From Negativibacillus massiliensis (GTDB lineage: Bacteria; Bacillota; Clostridia; Oscillospirales; Ruminococcaceae), in NCBI RefSeq assembly GCF_900148495.1, contig NZ_FTRU01000008.1, positions 310,001 to 374,000 on the forward strand: a DNA stretch of 64,000 nt, given 5' to 3'. Below are positions 34,494-43,454 of this stretch, one piece after another. A program made the position numbers and the translations under genes. The notes below the pieces were generated by a model. It worked only from the letters and a program-made list of their open reading frames with translations. It searched no databases and was not told the origin of the DNA. Positions within the stretch are counted from its first letter, which is position 1. Every line of letters begins with the position of its first letter.

Positions 34494-36812
34494 ATGAGTT
34501 ACATCGATACAAAGAAAAAATGGAATCGTATAGTTGCATGTGTCATGGCAGTGATTCTTTCTGCTTCCATGACCATTTCGCCGCTTGCTGCCGAGGCAGT
34601 ACCGAACACTCCAAAAGAAGAAGTAGTGTATGTCAACTTGAATACAGATGGTTCTGTAAAGGAAATCAACGTCGTAAATATTTTTGATTTGGATAAAGAC
34701 GGTCAGATCGTAGATTACGGACGCTATGAAAGCCTGAGGAATATGACCACGACCGACAAGATCGAATACTCGGGAGATAAGGTCACCGTGGATGCAAAGG
34801 CGGGAAAGCTTTACTATGAGGGAAAGCTTTCCAAAAATGTGATGCCTTGGGATCTTTCGCTCCACTACTATCTGGATGGAAAGGAATATCCGGCAGAGGA
34901 GATCGCAGGAAAGAGCGGTGCGTTAAAAATCACAATGTCGATCCGAAAAAATACGAATTGCAGCGGCGCATTTTTTGAAAATTATGCGCTTCAAGCATCG
35001 GTTACGCTGGACACCAATCAATGTGAGAATATCGTGACCGAAGATGCAACCGTAGCAAATGTCGGAAGCAAAAAGCAACTGACTTATACCATCCTTCCGG
35101 GAAAAGAAGCAGATCTAACTATTACAGCAGATGTAAAGGATTTTGAAATGCCAGCAATAGCAGTTAACGGAGTCCCTCTTTCCTTAGACATTGAAGTGGA
35201 CGACGAAGAGCTGATGTCCAAGGTTGATGAGCTGGTTGATGGAATCGTGAAACTGGATGATGGCAGCTTGGAGCTGAAAGACGGTGCATCCGATCTAAAG
35301 AACGGAAGCAGTGATCTGGAAAGCGGAGCATTAGATCTGCGTGATGGGATGAGTGATCTGGACGGAGGTGTTCAGGAGCTTTATGACGGTATCTTAAAGG
35401 TACAGGATGGTCTGATTGAACTGGATTCCAACTCGGATGACCTTACAGAGGGTTCGGCAAAGGTAAAGGAGGCACTGAAAACCATCCAAGAGGCCTTGAA
35501 ATCCATCTCTGCATCCAGTGATCAAATTGATGAGCTGGTAAAAGCCTCCAATGAGATCAATGATGGGATCGGTGAGCTAGTTGGAGGAATCTCTACATTG
35601 AAGAGCGGAATCGATCAGTATAAAGCAGGACTGGGAGAAGATGGACTGGAAAAATTGCAGCAAGGAAATGGTTCAGCAGTCGAGCTTATTGATGGTATCA
35701 TCGATGCACTCAATAATGTTATCAATATGCTGTCCCAAATCCCGGTTCCGTTGGAACAGGATGTTCAACCTCCTGTAGCGCAGGATGTTCCGGCCGAAAC
35801 AATGCCTTTACCGGATGTCTCGGAGGAGCATACTGAAGAAGAAATACAACAGTCTTCTGAAGGAGAAAGCACAGATGCTTCTCAGAATATGACGTCTCAG
35901 GAAGAAAACAGTCAGGAGGATTCTTCGAATACTTCCCAAAACGATGAGGATGCAGGAGCTTTCGATGAGTTGCAGACGGAAGAGCCTGCACAAATGGCAG
36001 GGGCAGAAAGCTCAACGGATGATTATTATTCTTCCGGTAGTTCAGTAATCTCACAGGAGGAAATTCAGGCGCAGGTTTCTTTACTCAGAAGTTTGATTCA
36101 AGAATTAGAAACGGTAAAGGAACTGTTTAACGGAAATCTTGCATTAGCAAAAGGAACAGAGACTTTTCTGAGTGCTGCAGTTCCGGGTGTCGGAGAACTG
36201 ATGAGTGGGGCAGAAAAGCTGCAGACAAACTATCAACAATTTAATTCTGTGATTGAGGGCCTTGGAACGCAACTCAAGGAAATGCTGCTGGGGCTGTCGA
36301 AGCTTTCCGAAGGAATCGATATGCTTGTTGAGCAGTATGAAGTTTTGGATCAGGGAATTAACAGTTATACAGGCGGTGTGGAAAAAATTCTGGACGGATA
36401 CGGTCAGCTAGTGGATGGAGCAAAACAGCTGGTCGGAGGAAGCGGGAAGCTCAAAGATGGAACCAATACCCTGTATAACGGAACAGTCGATATGGCACAG
36501 GGAATGTCCGATTTTTATGATGGTGCAGGGGAACTGAAAGACGGCACCGGAGAGATGCGCGACAGAACCAGTGGAATGAATAGCGAAATCGATGAGCAGA
36601 TCGATAATCTGGTCAGTGATATCACCGGAGATCCTAGTGATATCGGTTCATTTGTCTCGGACGAAAACACCAATGTCAAGGCAGTTCAGTTTGTTATCCA
36701 GACGGAACCAATCCAAGAGCCGGATGCTCCGGAAGAAGAACCGGCAGCACAGCCAAAGCTGACCTTCTGGCAGAAATTCCTGAAACTGTTTGGGCTGTAT
36801 AATGAAAAGTAA
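34494..36812 (+). CDS. Secreted, repeat-rich partner of the MMPL transporter
   Basis: This 772-residue protein has a signal peptide (to about residue 33, LAAEA), a beta-rich N-terminal domain (about 40-230) and then long coiled-coil repeats. The repeats follow a DG-x3-L-x2-G pattern (LELKDGASDLKNGSSDL, LRDGMSDLDGGVQELYDG; again near 640-690 with LVGGSGKLKDGTNTLYNG), as in YhgE/Pip-like proteins. An acidic Ser/Glu/Gln-rich linker (about 420-510) separates the two repeat blocks. Unlike YhgE, no clear C-terminal membrane helices are present; the end is a short amphipathic LTFWQKFLKLFGLY. Being coupled to the MMPL gene, it may act as its outer adaptor. Confidence 0.7.
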   Translation: MSYIDTKKKWNRIVACVMAVILSASMTISPLAAEAVPNTPKEEVVYVNLNTDGSVKEINVVNIFDLDKDGQIVDYGRYESLRNMTTTDKIEYSGDKVTVDAKAGKLYYEGKLSKNVMPWDLSLHYYLDGKEYPAEEIAGKSGALKITMSIRKNTNCSGAFFENYALQASVTLDTNQCENIVTEDATVANVGSKKQLTYTILPGKEADLTITADVKDFEMPAIAVNGVPLSLDIEVDDEELMSKVDELVDGIVKLDDGSLELKDGASDLKNGSSDLESGALDLRDGMSDLDGGVQELYDGILKVQDGLIELDSNSDDLTEGSAKVKEALKTIQEALKSISASSDQIDELVKASNEINDGIGELVGGISTLKSGIDQYKAGLGEDGLEKLQQGNGSAVELIDGIIDALNNVINMLSQIPVPLEQDVQPPVAQDVPAETMPLPDVSEEHTEEEIQQSSEGESTDASQNMTSQEENSQEDSSNTSQNDEDAGAFDELQTEEPAQMAGAESSTDDYYSSGSSVISQEEIQAQVSLLRSLIQELETVKELFNGNLALAKGTETFLSAAVPGVGELMSGAEKLQTNYQQFNSVIEGLGTQLKEMLLGLSKLSEGIDMLVEQYEVLDQGINSYTGGVEKILDGYGQLVDGAKQLVGGSGKLKDGTNTLYNGTVDMAQGMSDFYDGAGELKDGTGEMRDRTSGMNSEIDEQIDNLVSDITGDPSDIGSFVSDENTNVKAVQFVIQTEPIQEPDAPEEEPAAQPKLTFWQKFLKLFGLYNEK

Positions 36813-37030
36813 ACTTTTTTGAAGATTATTTGCAATGCTTTCTTTTTGAACAGCACTGTGATACAACGAACAGGAAAGCTCTTTTTCAGAAAGAAGGAAT
36901 TGTCAGAGAAAGTCCGCTTACGGGTGGATTAAGGCTTATGCTGGCAGAGTACAAAATGGACACTGTTGTTGAAGTTATCCTTCAGACTTACCATATTATA
37001 TGCTTTCATGATAATGAGCAGTTATGGATT

Positions 37031-37110
37031 GCCTCCACCATTCATGATCACGGAAAATGATATATAGCAACAAAGGCTCCACTCAGAAATTTCTGGGTGG
37101 AGCCTTTATC
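37031..37110 (+). other. att-like fragment, copy 2 (RNA 3' end plus terminator)
   Basis: GCCTCCACCATTCAT at 37031-37045 repeats 18335-18349 exactly, and ATCACGGAAA, TGATATATA and the hairpin follow in the same order. The hairpin arms (37072-37087, 37092-37107) differ from copy 1 at two base pairs, both compensated. The T-loop part found in copy 1 is missing, so the shared core starts at GCCTCC. The surrounding non-coding stretch 36813-37441 has no gene I can support; a 76-codon frame at 36830-37060 runs through the fragment and is not called. Confidence 0.6.
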
Positions 37111-37441
37111 TTTTATGGAAGTATATGGTATATAAAGTAATGATTTATGAGGAGAAGTATCTGATGGAAAGCATGACAGTTAAAAAGAAAGTTTATCCTA
37201 CATATTTTTTGTACAAATAGAAAGTAATGAAAGTAAAAATAAACATAAAAGTAGATCAGTACAAAAAATCCAGGAAATGATCATAGCAGAGAGCCTGTCA
37301 GATGGAATTTTGATTTGAGAAATCAGATATTTTACGCCGTTGATTCCTGTTTTGTAGTATGCCATGCATCATGTATATTGAAATACCATCAGTTTAACTT
37401 ATTTCTGACCTAAGTTTTGATCAGCATATGGAAAATAACAA

Positions 37442-38008
37442 CTACGGATTAACACTGACGCCGAGAAGAATAACCATATTGTCTGTAATATTTTTCCAGC
37501 TATGCGGAGTATTTGGTGGAACATAGACACTATCGTGAGGATTCAGGATAAATACATCATCGCCTAAAGTGATTTCCAAGCTTCCGTTGAGCAGAAACAT
37601 AAATTCTTCTTCCTTATGACAAAACACTACTGTTTCGGAATATTCATTTACAGGATAGATCTCGTAGATTTCGGGATTCATTTTGTTGCTGTGCATTTTG
37701 GAAAATAGAGTGTATTGCTGAAAACCTTTTGATATTCTCAAATTTGCTCTTTTATAGTTTCTGGCAATACATTGCTCGCTGTCGGATGAGGTTTCCTGAG
37801 TAAAAAAGCAGCTTAAATCAGTAGAAAAAACATCAGCTAAAGCAGAAAGAGTGTTTAAGCTGAATGTTGTGTAGCCTCTTTCCAATTGAGATAAAAATCC
37901 TGGAGAAAGATTTACCTTTTCACTCAACTGTTTTAAGGTCATTTTATTTTTTATCCGTAAATCATGTATATATTTTCCTATTGTTTCATTTTGTGATAAT
38001 TCTTTCAT
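37442..38008 (-). CDS. XRE-family regulator with C-terminal cupin domain
   Basis: This 188-residue protein has a helix-turn-helix (about 13-68, LRIKNKMTLKQLSEKVNLS, then GFLSQLERG) joined to a small cupin (about 105-186, VVFCHKEEEFMFLLNGSLEI, VYVPPNTPHSW). Cupin-HTH regulators usually control a neighbouring transport or catabolic gene in response to a small ligand. Here the MATE and M20 genes lie upstream on the same strand. GAGGAAG precedes the ATG. The hairpin at 38043-38081 between it and the MATE gene may be its operator. Confidence 0.88.
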   Translation of the reverse strand: MKELSQNETIGKYIHDLRIKNKMTLKQLSEKVNLSPGFLSQLERGYTTFSLNTLSALADVFSTDLSCFFTQETSSDSEQCIARNYKRANLRISKGFQQYTLFSKMHSNKMNPEIYEIYPVNEYSETVVFCHKEEEFMFLLNGSLEITLGDDVFILNPHDSVYVPPNTPHSWKNITDNMVILLGVSVNP

Positions 38009-38042
38009 ATTGCTTCCTCATATTTAAAAATTACTTGATACA

Positions 38043-38081
38043 GTAAAACGTTGTGGCAATTAATTTACCACAACGTTTTAC
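38043..38081. terminator. 14-bp perfect hairpin between MATE and XRE-cupin genes
   Basis: GTAAAACGTTGTGG (38043-38056) pairs exactly with 38068-38081 around an 11-base loop. On the minus strand it follows the MATE stop with only a short T-run, so it may end the MATE transcript or act as an operator for the regulator gene 35 bases away. Confidence 0.55.
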
Positions 38082-38094
38082 CGGGATGTTATTA

Positions 38095-39474
38095 TTATGC
38101 TTTGGATGCTTCGAGTTCTTTTTTCTCCTGCTCTTCTACACAGTACAAAGCATTGATATGCTTAATATAGAAATGCATAAGAAGATAACGAATTACCTGG
38201 TCAGCTGCAATAATGATCCAAATTGTAACCAGTGGCCAATGGAATACCCATGCAGCGAGAGATGCTAATGGAATACGGATAATCCAGATACCAAAACCAG
38301 AAATGTACATTGGAACCTTTGTGTTGCCAAGGCCGTAAAGCATGCCTTTTTGTGTGCGCTGTACATTCTGTGGAATAAGGATAAGACCCATGATAATCAG
38401 GTATACAGTACCAATTTCTTTCAGGGCAGGATTATCTGTAACGATGGACATAAACACACCTGGGAGGAAAATCATAACTGCAGAACCGATACCACTGATA
38501 ATGGAGTTCATCCACATCTGCTGTCTGTAATACTCACGGAACAGAGGGCCATTCTTTTCGCCTAGTGCTTTACCAGCTAATGTTGTAGCTGCAACGGTAA
38601 AACCGATAACAGGAAGTTCTGTCAAAGTTTCAGCGCTGGAAGCGAGAGAATAACCAGCATATGCATCTGTACCGAATACAAGGATAACTTTTGTCATAAC
38701 AATTGCAGACATCTGCCAGAATCCGGATTCGAGAGCAATTGGAATGGCTTTTTTAAATGTAACTTTGATTGGTTCCGTATTCTCAATTTTCCAGGAAGTA
38801 ATACCGATTTTCTTGAAAACAGGTTTGCGGGAGAGCATGTAAAGGCCAGAGACACCGCCAACAATCTGGGAGCTTACAGTTGCCCAGCCTGCACCAATTA
38901 AATCCCAATTCAGAACAAAGATGAAGAGGTAGCCCAAAACAATGTTTACAATGTTTACAGCAATCTGTATGTACATTGGGGTTTTGGTATCTCCTACAGA
39001 ATAGAACAAAGATGCATTCATCTTCATCATAATAAAGAATGGTAAACCAACCATAACGATATTCATGTAGGTACGTGCAGATGCCAGAATCTCAGCATCT
39101 TTTGTAAAGAAGGAAAGAATCGGCATTGGGAAGAATACCAGAACTGCCATACAAATAAAGCCAATTCCCAAAGTTACTGTACAGATATTTTTGAATGCCT
39201 GGATGATTTCTCTGTATTTGCCTTCGCCGTAAAGCTTAACAAAGTAAACCATAGCACCAATGCGGATACTTCCCCAGAAAACAGCGAGAAGATCCGTGAT
39301 TCTAAATACAACTCCCTGTGACGAAATTGCAAGTGCCGAAAGACGTCCAACCAATGCGGACGACACAATTCCAGCAAGGTATCCGAAAATACCTTCCAGG
39401 ATAATTGGAACGATAAGCACAAGAATTTCTTTTCTGATGGCTTTTTTATCCAGAGTTGTTACCGTGTTTGACAT
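38095..39474 (-). CDS. MATE-family efflux transporter
   Basis: This 459-residue transporter has 12 predicted membrane helices and the family pattern of two six-helix halves (GIVSSALVGRLSALAISSQG near the start; KALGEKNGPLFREYY at the half boundary). MATE proteins expel cationic or drug-like molecules by Na+ or H+ antiport. It lies 27 bases after an M20 dipeptidase gene, so the two are probably one operon; a transporter beside a peptidase suggests peptide or modified amino-acid handling, but the substrate is not deducible. Confidence 0.92.
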   Translation of the reverse strand: MSNTVTTLDKKAIRKEILVLIVPIILEGIFGYLAGIVSSALVGRLSALAISSQGVVFRITDLLAVFWGSIRIGAMVYFVKLYGEGKYREIIQAFKNICTVTLGIGFICMAVLVFFPMPILSFFTKDAEILASARTYMNIVMVGLPFFIMMKMNASLFYSVGDTKTPMYIQIAVNIVNIVLGYLFIFVLNWDLIGAGWATVSSQIVGGVSGLYMLSRKPVFKKIGITSWKIENTEPIKVTFKKAIPIALESGFWQMSAIVMTKVILVFGTDAYAGYSLASSAETLTELPVIGFTVAATTLAGKALGEKNGPLFREYYRQQMWMNSIISGIGSAVMIFLPGVFMSIVTDNPALKEIGTVYLIIMGLILIPQNVQRTQKGMLYGLGNTKVPMYISGFGIWIIRIPLASLAAWVFHWPLVTIWIIIAADQVIRYLLMHFYIKHINALYCVEEQEKKELEASKA

Positions 39475-39501
39475 ACGCTTACCCTCCTGAAATATATTTT
39501 A

Positions 39502-40803
39502 TCAAGACCATTTGTCATCAATGGCCTTAATGCCTAAAATAAGCATTTTTATGGCATCGAAAAGCACGTATATATTGTGAGCTTCGTCAGCACCGTGTGC
39601 AGCTCCATGGCCTTTTGGGAATGGCTTCACTTCATGCGGATTGCCGCCGCCAAATCCGCAGCCATTATCAAAAAGACGGGCATAAGTGCATGCACCCATA
39701 ACATATGGCTTTTCATTTGCATTAAACTCTTTATTGTAGAGCTCTGTAAGCATAGAAACTATTTCATTTTCAGGTTTTTTGTAGTATCCTTTGCTTACTT
39801 TTACAATCTTCACCTCCAAGCCAGTTTTCTTTCCATAGGCAATCAGTTTCTCGACAACATCATTGGTATCTAAGGTTACAGGTGTTCTGATATCGAAGGT
39901 AAGGGTGATGTTTTGAGCATCACTTTCTGCCTTAAAGACCTTGACAGATGTTTTTCCACTCATTTCATCAGAATGATTGATACCAAGACAATGCCCATCA
40001 ATATCAGCAAGAATTTCTCTGATATATTTTTCATCCTGATCATTTTTAAATAACTGTTCTTCGCCGGTAAATCGATGCAGAACAGGATTTGCTACTTTTT
40101 CAGTTCTTCCTATCACCATGTTTTCGCCGTTGATAGTGGACTCACAATAGTCATGTACTAACCGTTGTTTGGAGCCATAGGAGTTTACAGACTCTACATG
40201 CTCAGCCTTTGGTGCAGAAATACTGAAATGAACCAGCCCTTTTTCGCCATTTACGGTAGGAAAATCGTCATCCACAGCTAACCCCCAATCAGGCTGGCCT
40301 GCTCTTTCAAGATAGTATTGAAGATCATCCATACCACATTCCTCATTACTGCCGAATACCAGCCGGATATCATTTTTTAATGGAATACCATATTCTTTAA
40401 AAAAAGCCAAAGCATAGAGAGAAGCAATCAGAGGTCCCTTGTCATCAACGACACCTCTTCCCACAATATAGTCTCCATATACTTTACCTGCAAAGGGATC
40501 GTAGATGTTATCATCAACCGTAGGAACTACATCAGCATGGGTTGCGATTATCAGACGTTTTCCAGTCTGATTTTCACGACACATGACCTCCAAGCAACGA
40601 TAATCATAATTTTTTGTAACCAGGTGTTTTTCTTTACACAGCTGATCACAAAAATCAATTGCTTTGGCACACTCGATACCATAAGGTTTACCCGAGTGGT
40701 CCTCCACATTTATGCTGGGTATTTTTACGAGGTCGCAAGTTCTTGAAACAATCTCAAATTTGTTTTTTTGAAGATATTCTTCAATTTGCTCTTTCAGATT
40801 CAT
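39502..40803 (-). CDS. M20-family dipeptidase (PepV/Sapep-like)
   Basis: This 433-residue zinc peptidase has LIIATHADVVP (first metal His), RGVVDDKGPL (bridging Asp), NEECGMDD (catalytic Glu pair) and a C-terminal GHGAAHGADE (last metal His). The lid domain lies between about 200 and 330. Length and motifs fit the Sapep/PepV dipeptidases, which trim dipeptides in the cytoplasm. GGAGGAG precedes the ATG. Its promoter region upstream has a near-palindrome at 40927-40950. Confidence 0.9.
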   Translation of the reverse strand: MNLKEQIEEYLQKNKFEIVSRTCDLVKIPSINVEDHSGKPYGIECAKAIDFCDQLCKEKHLVTKNYDYRCLEVMCRENQTGKRLIIATHADVVPTVDDNIYDPFAGKVYGDYIVGRGVVDDKGPLIASLYALAFFKEYGIPLKNDIRLVFGSNEECGMDDLQYYLERAGQPDWGLAVDDDFPTVNGEKGLVHFSISAPKAEHVESVNSYGSKQRLVHDYCESTINGENMVIGRTEKVANPVLHRFTGEEQLFKNDQDEKYIREILADIDGHCLGINHSDEMSGKTSVKVFKAESDAQNITLTFDIRTPVTLDTNDVVEKLIAYGKKTGLEVKIVKVSKGYYKKPENEIVSMLTELYNKEFNANEKPYVMGACTYARLFDNGCGFGGGNPHEVKPFPKGHGAAHGADEAHNIYVLFDAIKMLILGIKAIDDKWS

Positions 40804-40926
40804 AGTCTCTCCTCCTTGTTTTGCCGTAGTAGTTTTTAGCTGTATTCAGAACTGCAGCAAATACCTGTCATCCTTTGTTGGGTGCGGTAAAGTTTTGCTA
40901 CAGTAAAAAAGACGCAAATATCCCAG

Positions 40927-40950
40927 AAAACTGATTAATTGATTAGTTTT
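40927..40950. promoter_or_regulatory. Near-palindrome upstream of the M20/MATE operon
   Basis: AAAACTGATTAATTGATTAG plus TTTT is symmetric at 20 of 24 positions. It lies about 125 bases before the M20 start in an AT-rich, gene-free stretch (40804-41161) and may be an operator; AT-richness makes a chance palindrome possible. Confidence 0.3.
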
Positions 40951-41161
40951 TCATAAAATCCCCCTTTTTCCATATATTTCCAAAGAAAATACATGGAATT
41001 TATAATTTATTTTACAGATTTATGAAAATAATTTCATAAATTAATTGTTTTGTACTGACCTGATATTTTATCTTATAGCAAATTATTTTTTAAAATTATT
41101 TTCTATAACCAAACAATAGTACAACTCATACGAAAAGTCAATAGCATGTAGAAAGAAATTA

Positions 41162-41650
41162 TTGATTATTCTAAAAATATCTGTTTTCCATTATCTTTTG
41201 TATAAAATATTAGTAAATATATCTAAAGGAATTTGGAAGGGATCTTTAAGAATTTATATAAAACAAGTGAAAAAATATCTTAGTATTGGATATAAATTCA
41301 CTGTGATTATTATCATAGGTATCAGTTTGTTCTGTTATATTGGACAAAAGCATATTTTTAACTGGATTGTTTCGGATGATTCGGTAATATTGAGTGCGGA
41401 AAATCTGATTCTGTGGCTTTTTGTAATGGCATTGACTAAGGTAGGCTATCAGATTTATATGGTTTATCTTCAAGGAATAGGAAAAGAAAGGGATATTTTG
41501 CAAAGTAGAATTGCGGCTACGATAATAGCTTCGATTAGTATCATGGTTTCTGGGAAAGTTTTTTCACTTTCTGGAGTTTATTTTGTTATAAGCAGCAAAT
41601 ATCTCATCTTATCGATTATCTATTTTCGACAAGCAAAATCCATGGAGTAG
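41162..41650 (+). pseudogene. C-terminal fragment of a MATE-type transporter
   Basis: These 162 codons cover about four membrane helices, with the C-terminal MATE pattern (YKFTVIIIIGISLFCYIGQK, ILSAENLILWLFVMALTKVG, YMVYLQGIGKERDILQSR). This is about a third of the family's usual 440-460 residues. There is no ribosome site at the first codon, and the sequence before it has no MATE-like frame. It is best seen as the tail of a deleted second MATE gene. Confidence 0.6.
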
Positions 41651-41749
41651 TATTTTTAGAGACTTGTTTATTATAATAAAATAAAAAGAATTCATTTAAA
41701 CGTTCCCAGATTATATGAAGCGAGCCGAAGAAGAATATTGATTTTTAAC

Positions 41750-41787
41750 AGGAGTGGCGCAGTTGATACTGCGTCACTCCTGTTTTT
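41750..41787 (+). terminator. Terminator before the phospho-signalling cluster
   Basis: AGGAGTGGCGCAGT (41750-41763) pairs with ACTGCGTCACTCCT (41768-41781) with one G/T wobble, a TGAT loop and a T-run. The 260 bases from there to 42047 hold no gene; the operon promoter must lie here but no consensus is clear. Confidence 0.85.
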
Positions 41788-42047
41788 TGCTGTGGTCATG
41801 ATGAAAATAAATACCGGTGTTAATTAGCTTTTTAGAAAGAAAAGAATTTTGATGCCCCCAAGAAGATTAACCGAAGTCTTTTTTTCTGTTTTTAAATAGA
41901 AGGACTATATACTACAGTAAGATTCTTAAAGGAAAAACAAGTTATGATGTAAGTGTTTTTAGGCGTGGAAAACAGTTGGACGAATCAATCGAATCGAGAT
42001 GATATGATAAAGGCGCAGCAGAAAATCATTTTGCAGGAGGTGTCAAA

Positions 42048-42749
42048 ATGGAATGGTTTAATTGGGTGGAGCAGGTACTTCGTAACTATGCACAGTTTAA
42101 TGGACGAAGCCGGAGAAAAGAATACTGGTATTTCATGCTGTTTTATTATTGTGTCGTATTTGCCTTTTCCCTGTTGTCGGTACTTACTTTTGGATGGATA
42201 TTGTTGCAACTCTTTCTGATGGCAATGTTGATTCCTAGTTTGGCAGTGACAGTGCGGCGGCTGCATGATGTGGGCAAAAGCGGAGCATGGATCTTGGTCG
42301 GATTAGTTCCAATTTTTGGCTGGGTTGTGATGATTATTTGGTTATGCCAGGATAGCCAGCCAGGAAGTAATCGCTATGGTGCAAATCCTGTTCAACAGAA
42401 AGTATGCGATGTACAATCGGTAATTTCTGAAAGGGGTATGTTGGCAGTCAAGTGTCTATCAGGAACACTGCGAGGACAGATCTATCGAATTGGAAGCAAA
42501 GGAATTGTGATGGGACGTGCGGCAGACTGTGCCATTCGGTTTGGAGATGGAGTTCCGGGTATCAGCAGTCAGCACTGCTGTATCCGTATGGAAGGAGGGG
42601 TACCATTTTTGATCGATTTGAATTCCCGATATGGGACGTGGTTGGAAAATGGCAAACGCTTGCCGCCTGATTATCCGGAGCGGTTAAATGTTGGAAGTAA
42701 GTTTTATCTGGGTTCACCAGGAAATATGTGTCAGATTGTTTATATGTAG
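42048..42749 (+). CDS. DUF805 membrane protein fused to an FHA domain
   Basis: This 233-residue protein begins with a DUF805 module: membrane helices at about 27-48, 50-66 and 80-100, and the signatures VRRLHDVGKSGAW and GSNRYGANP. A cytoplasmic FHA domain follows (about 130-233) with the phosphothreonine-binding residues GR (MGRAADC), SxxH (ISSQHCC) and YGTWLENGKRL. FHA domains read phosphothreonine, so this is a membrane-bound reader for the kinases encoded downstream. AGGAGGT precedes the ATG. It opens a seven-gene run. Confidence 0.88.
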   Translation: MEWFNWVEQVLRNYAQFNGRSRRKEYWYFMLFYYCVVFAFSLLSVLTFGWILLQLFLMAMLIPSLAVTVRRLHDVGKSGAWILVGLVPIFGWVVMIIWLCQDSQPGSNRYGANPVQQKVCDVQSVISERGMLAVKCLSGTLRGQIYRIGSKGIVMGRAADCAIRFGDGVPGISSQHCCIRMEGGVPFLIDLNSRYGTWLENGKRLPPDYPERLNVGSKFYLGSPGNMCQIVYM

Positions 42750-42779
42750 TGCAACAAAATATTAAGGAGGAAACAATTT

Positions 42780-43451
42780 ATGGCGGAAATACAAAAGAAA
42801 ATCAAAATTTGTCCGAACGGACATCCATATGATCCAAGTCGGTTTGAGAGCTGTCCTATCTGCAGCAACGGTGGGTTTGCGCCTACTCTTGATCCATTTG
42901 CACCAGACTCGATGAGTGCAACTGTTGATCCAGGACAACAGAACATAGGTTCATTTGCTCAGACTGCACCGCCGGATAGCGGATATCAAAATCAACATTA
43001 TATGCCGGAAAGTTATAGCCAGTTTACGCCGACCGCTGTTCCCGAAGTGCGCTATTCAGGACGGATGCAGGAAACTCAATCAGTCGATCCGTCAACACCG
43101 GCAGGAACATCTTCACCAGTTGTAGGGTGGTTGGTAGCACTGGATGGTCCCTGCCGTGGAACGGACTACCGAATTCGGGTAGGATACAACTATGTTGGAA
43201 GAACCAGCGGGGATATCTGCATCCATGGTGATGCAACAATTTCAGCTGAACGGGATTGCAGCGTTACCTATGTTCCTCAAACACGAGGATTTTACATCGC
43301 ACACGAGCTGGGAAAAAATCCATTATTGCTCAACGGAAAACCAGTTATTCGGGAGGCAGAATTAAAAACGTATGACCGGATTACGGTTGGAAGTACCAAT
43401 CTGATATTTGTTGCATTGTCGGGTGAGCAATTTGACTGGAGTGAGAGTTAA
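42780..43451 (+). CDS. Zinc-ribbon protein with divergent FHA domain
   Basis: This 223-residue soluble protein has an N-terminal zinc finger-like CPNGHPYDPSRFESCPIC (Cys pairs at about 11 and 25), a Pro/Gln-rich linker (about 35-110) and an FHA-like domain (about 115-215, VGRTSGDICIHGDATISAE). The FHA GR and Ser are present, but the conserved His of SxxH is replaced (SAERD), so phosphopeptide binding may differ. It lies between the other FHA protein and two phosphatases. The linker is a plausible phospho-acceptor region; this is inference. Confidence 0.8.
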   Translation: MAEIQKKIKICPNGHPYDPSRFESCPICSNGGFAPTLDPFAPDSMSATVDPGQQNIGSFAQTAPPDSGYQNQHYMPESYSQFTPTAVPEVRYSGRMQETQSVDPSTPAGTSSPVVGWLVALDGPCRGTDYRIRVGYNYVGRTSGDICIHGDATISAERDCSVTYVPQTRGFYIAHELGKNPLLLNGKPVIREAELKTYDRITVGSTNLIFVALSGEQFDWSES

Positions 43452-43454
43452 ATC

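Noticed and set aside
37139-37219. 26-codon open frame after att copy 2
   Set aside because: Too short, with no known family; the nearby purine-rich words are common in this AT-rich stretch.
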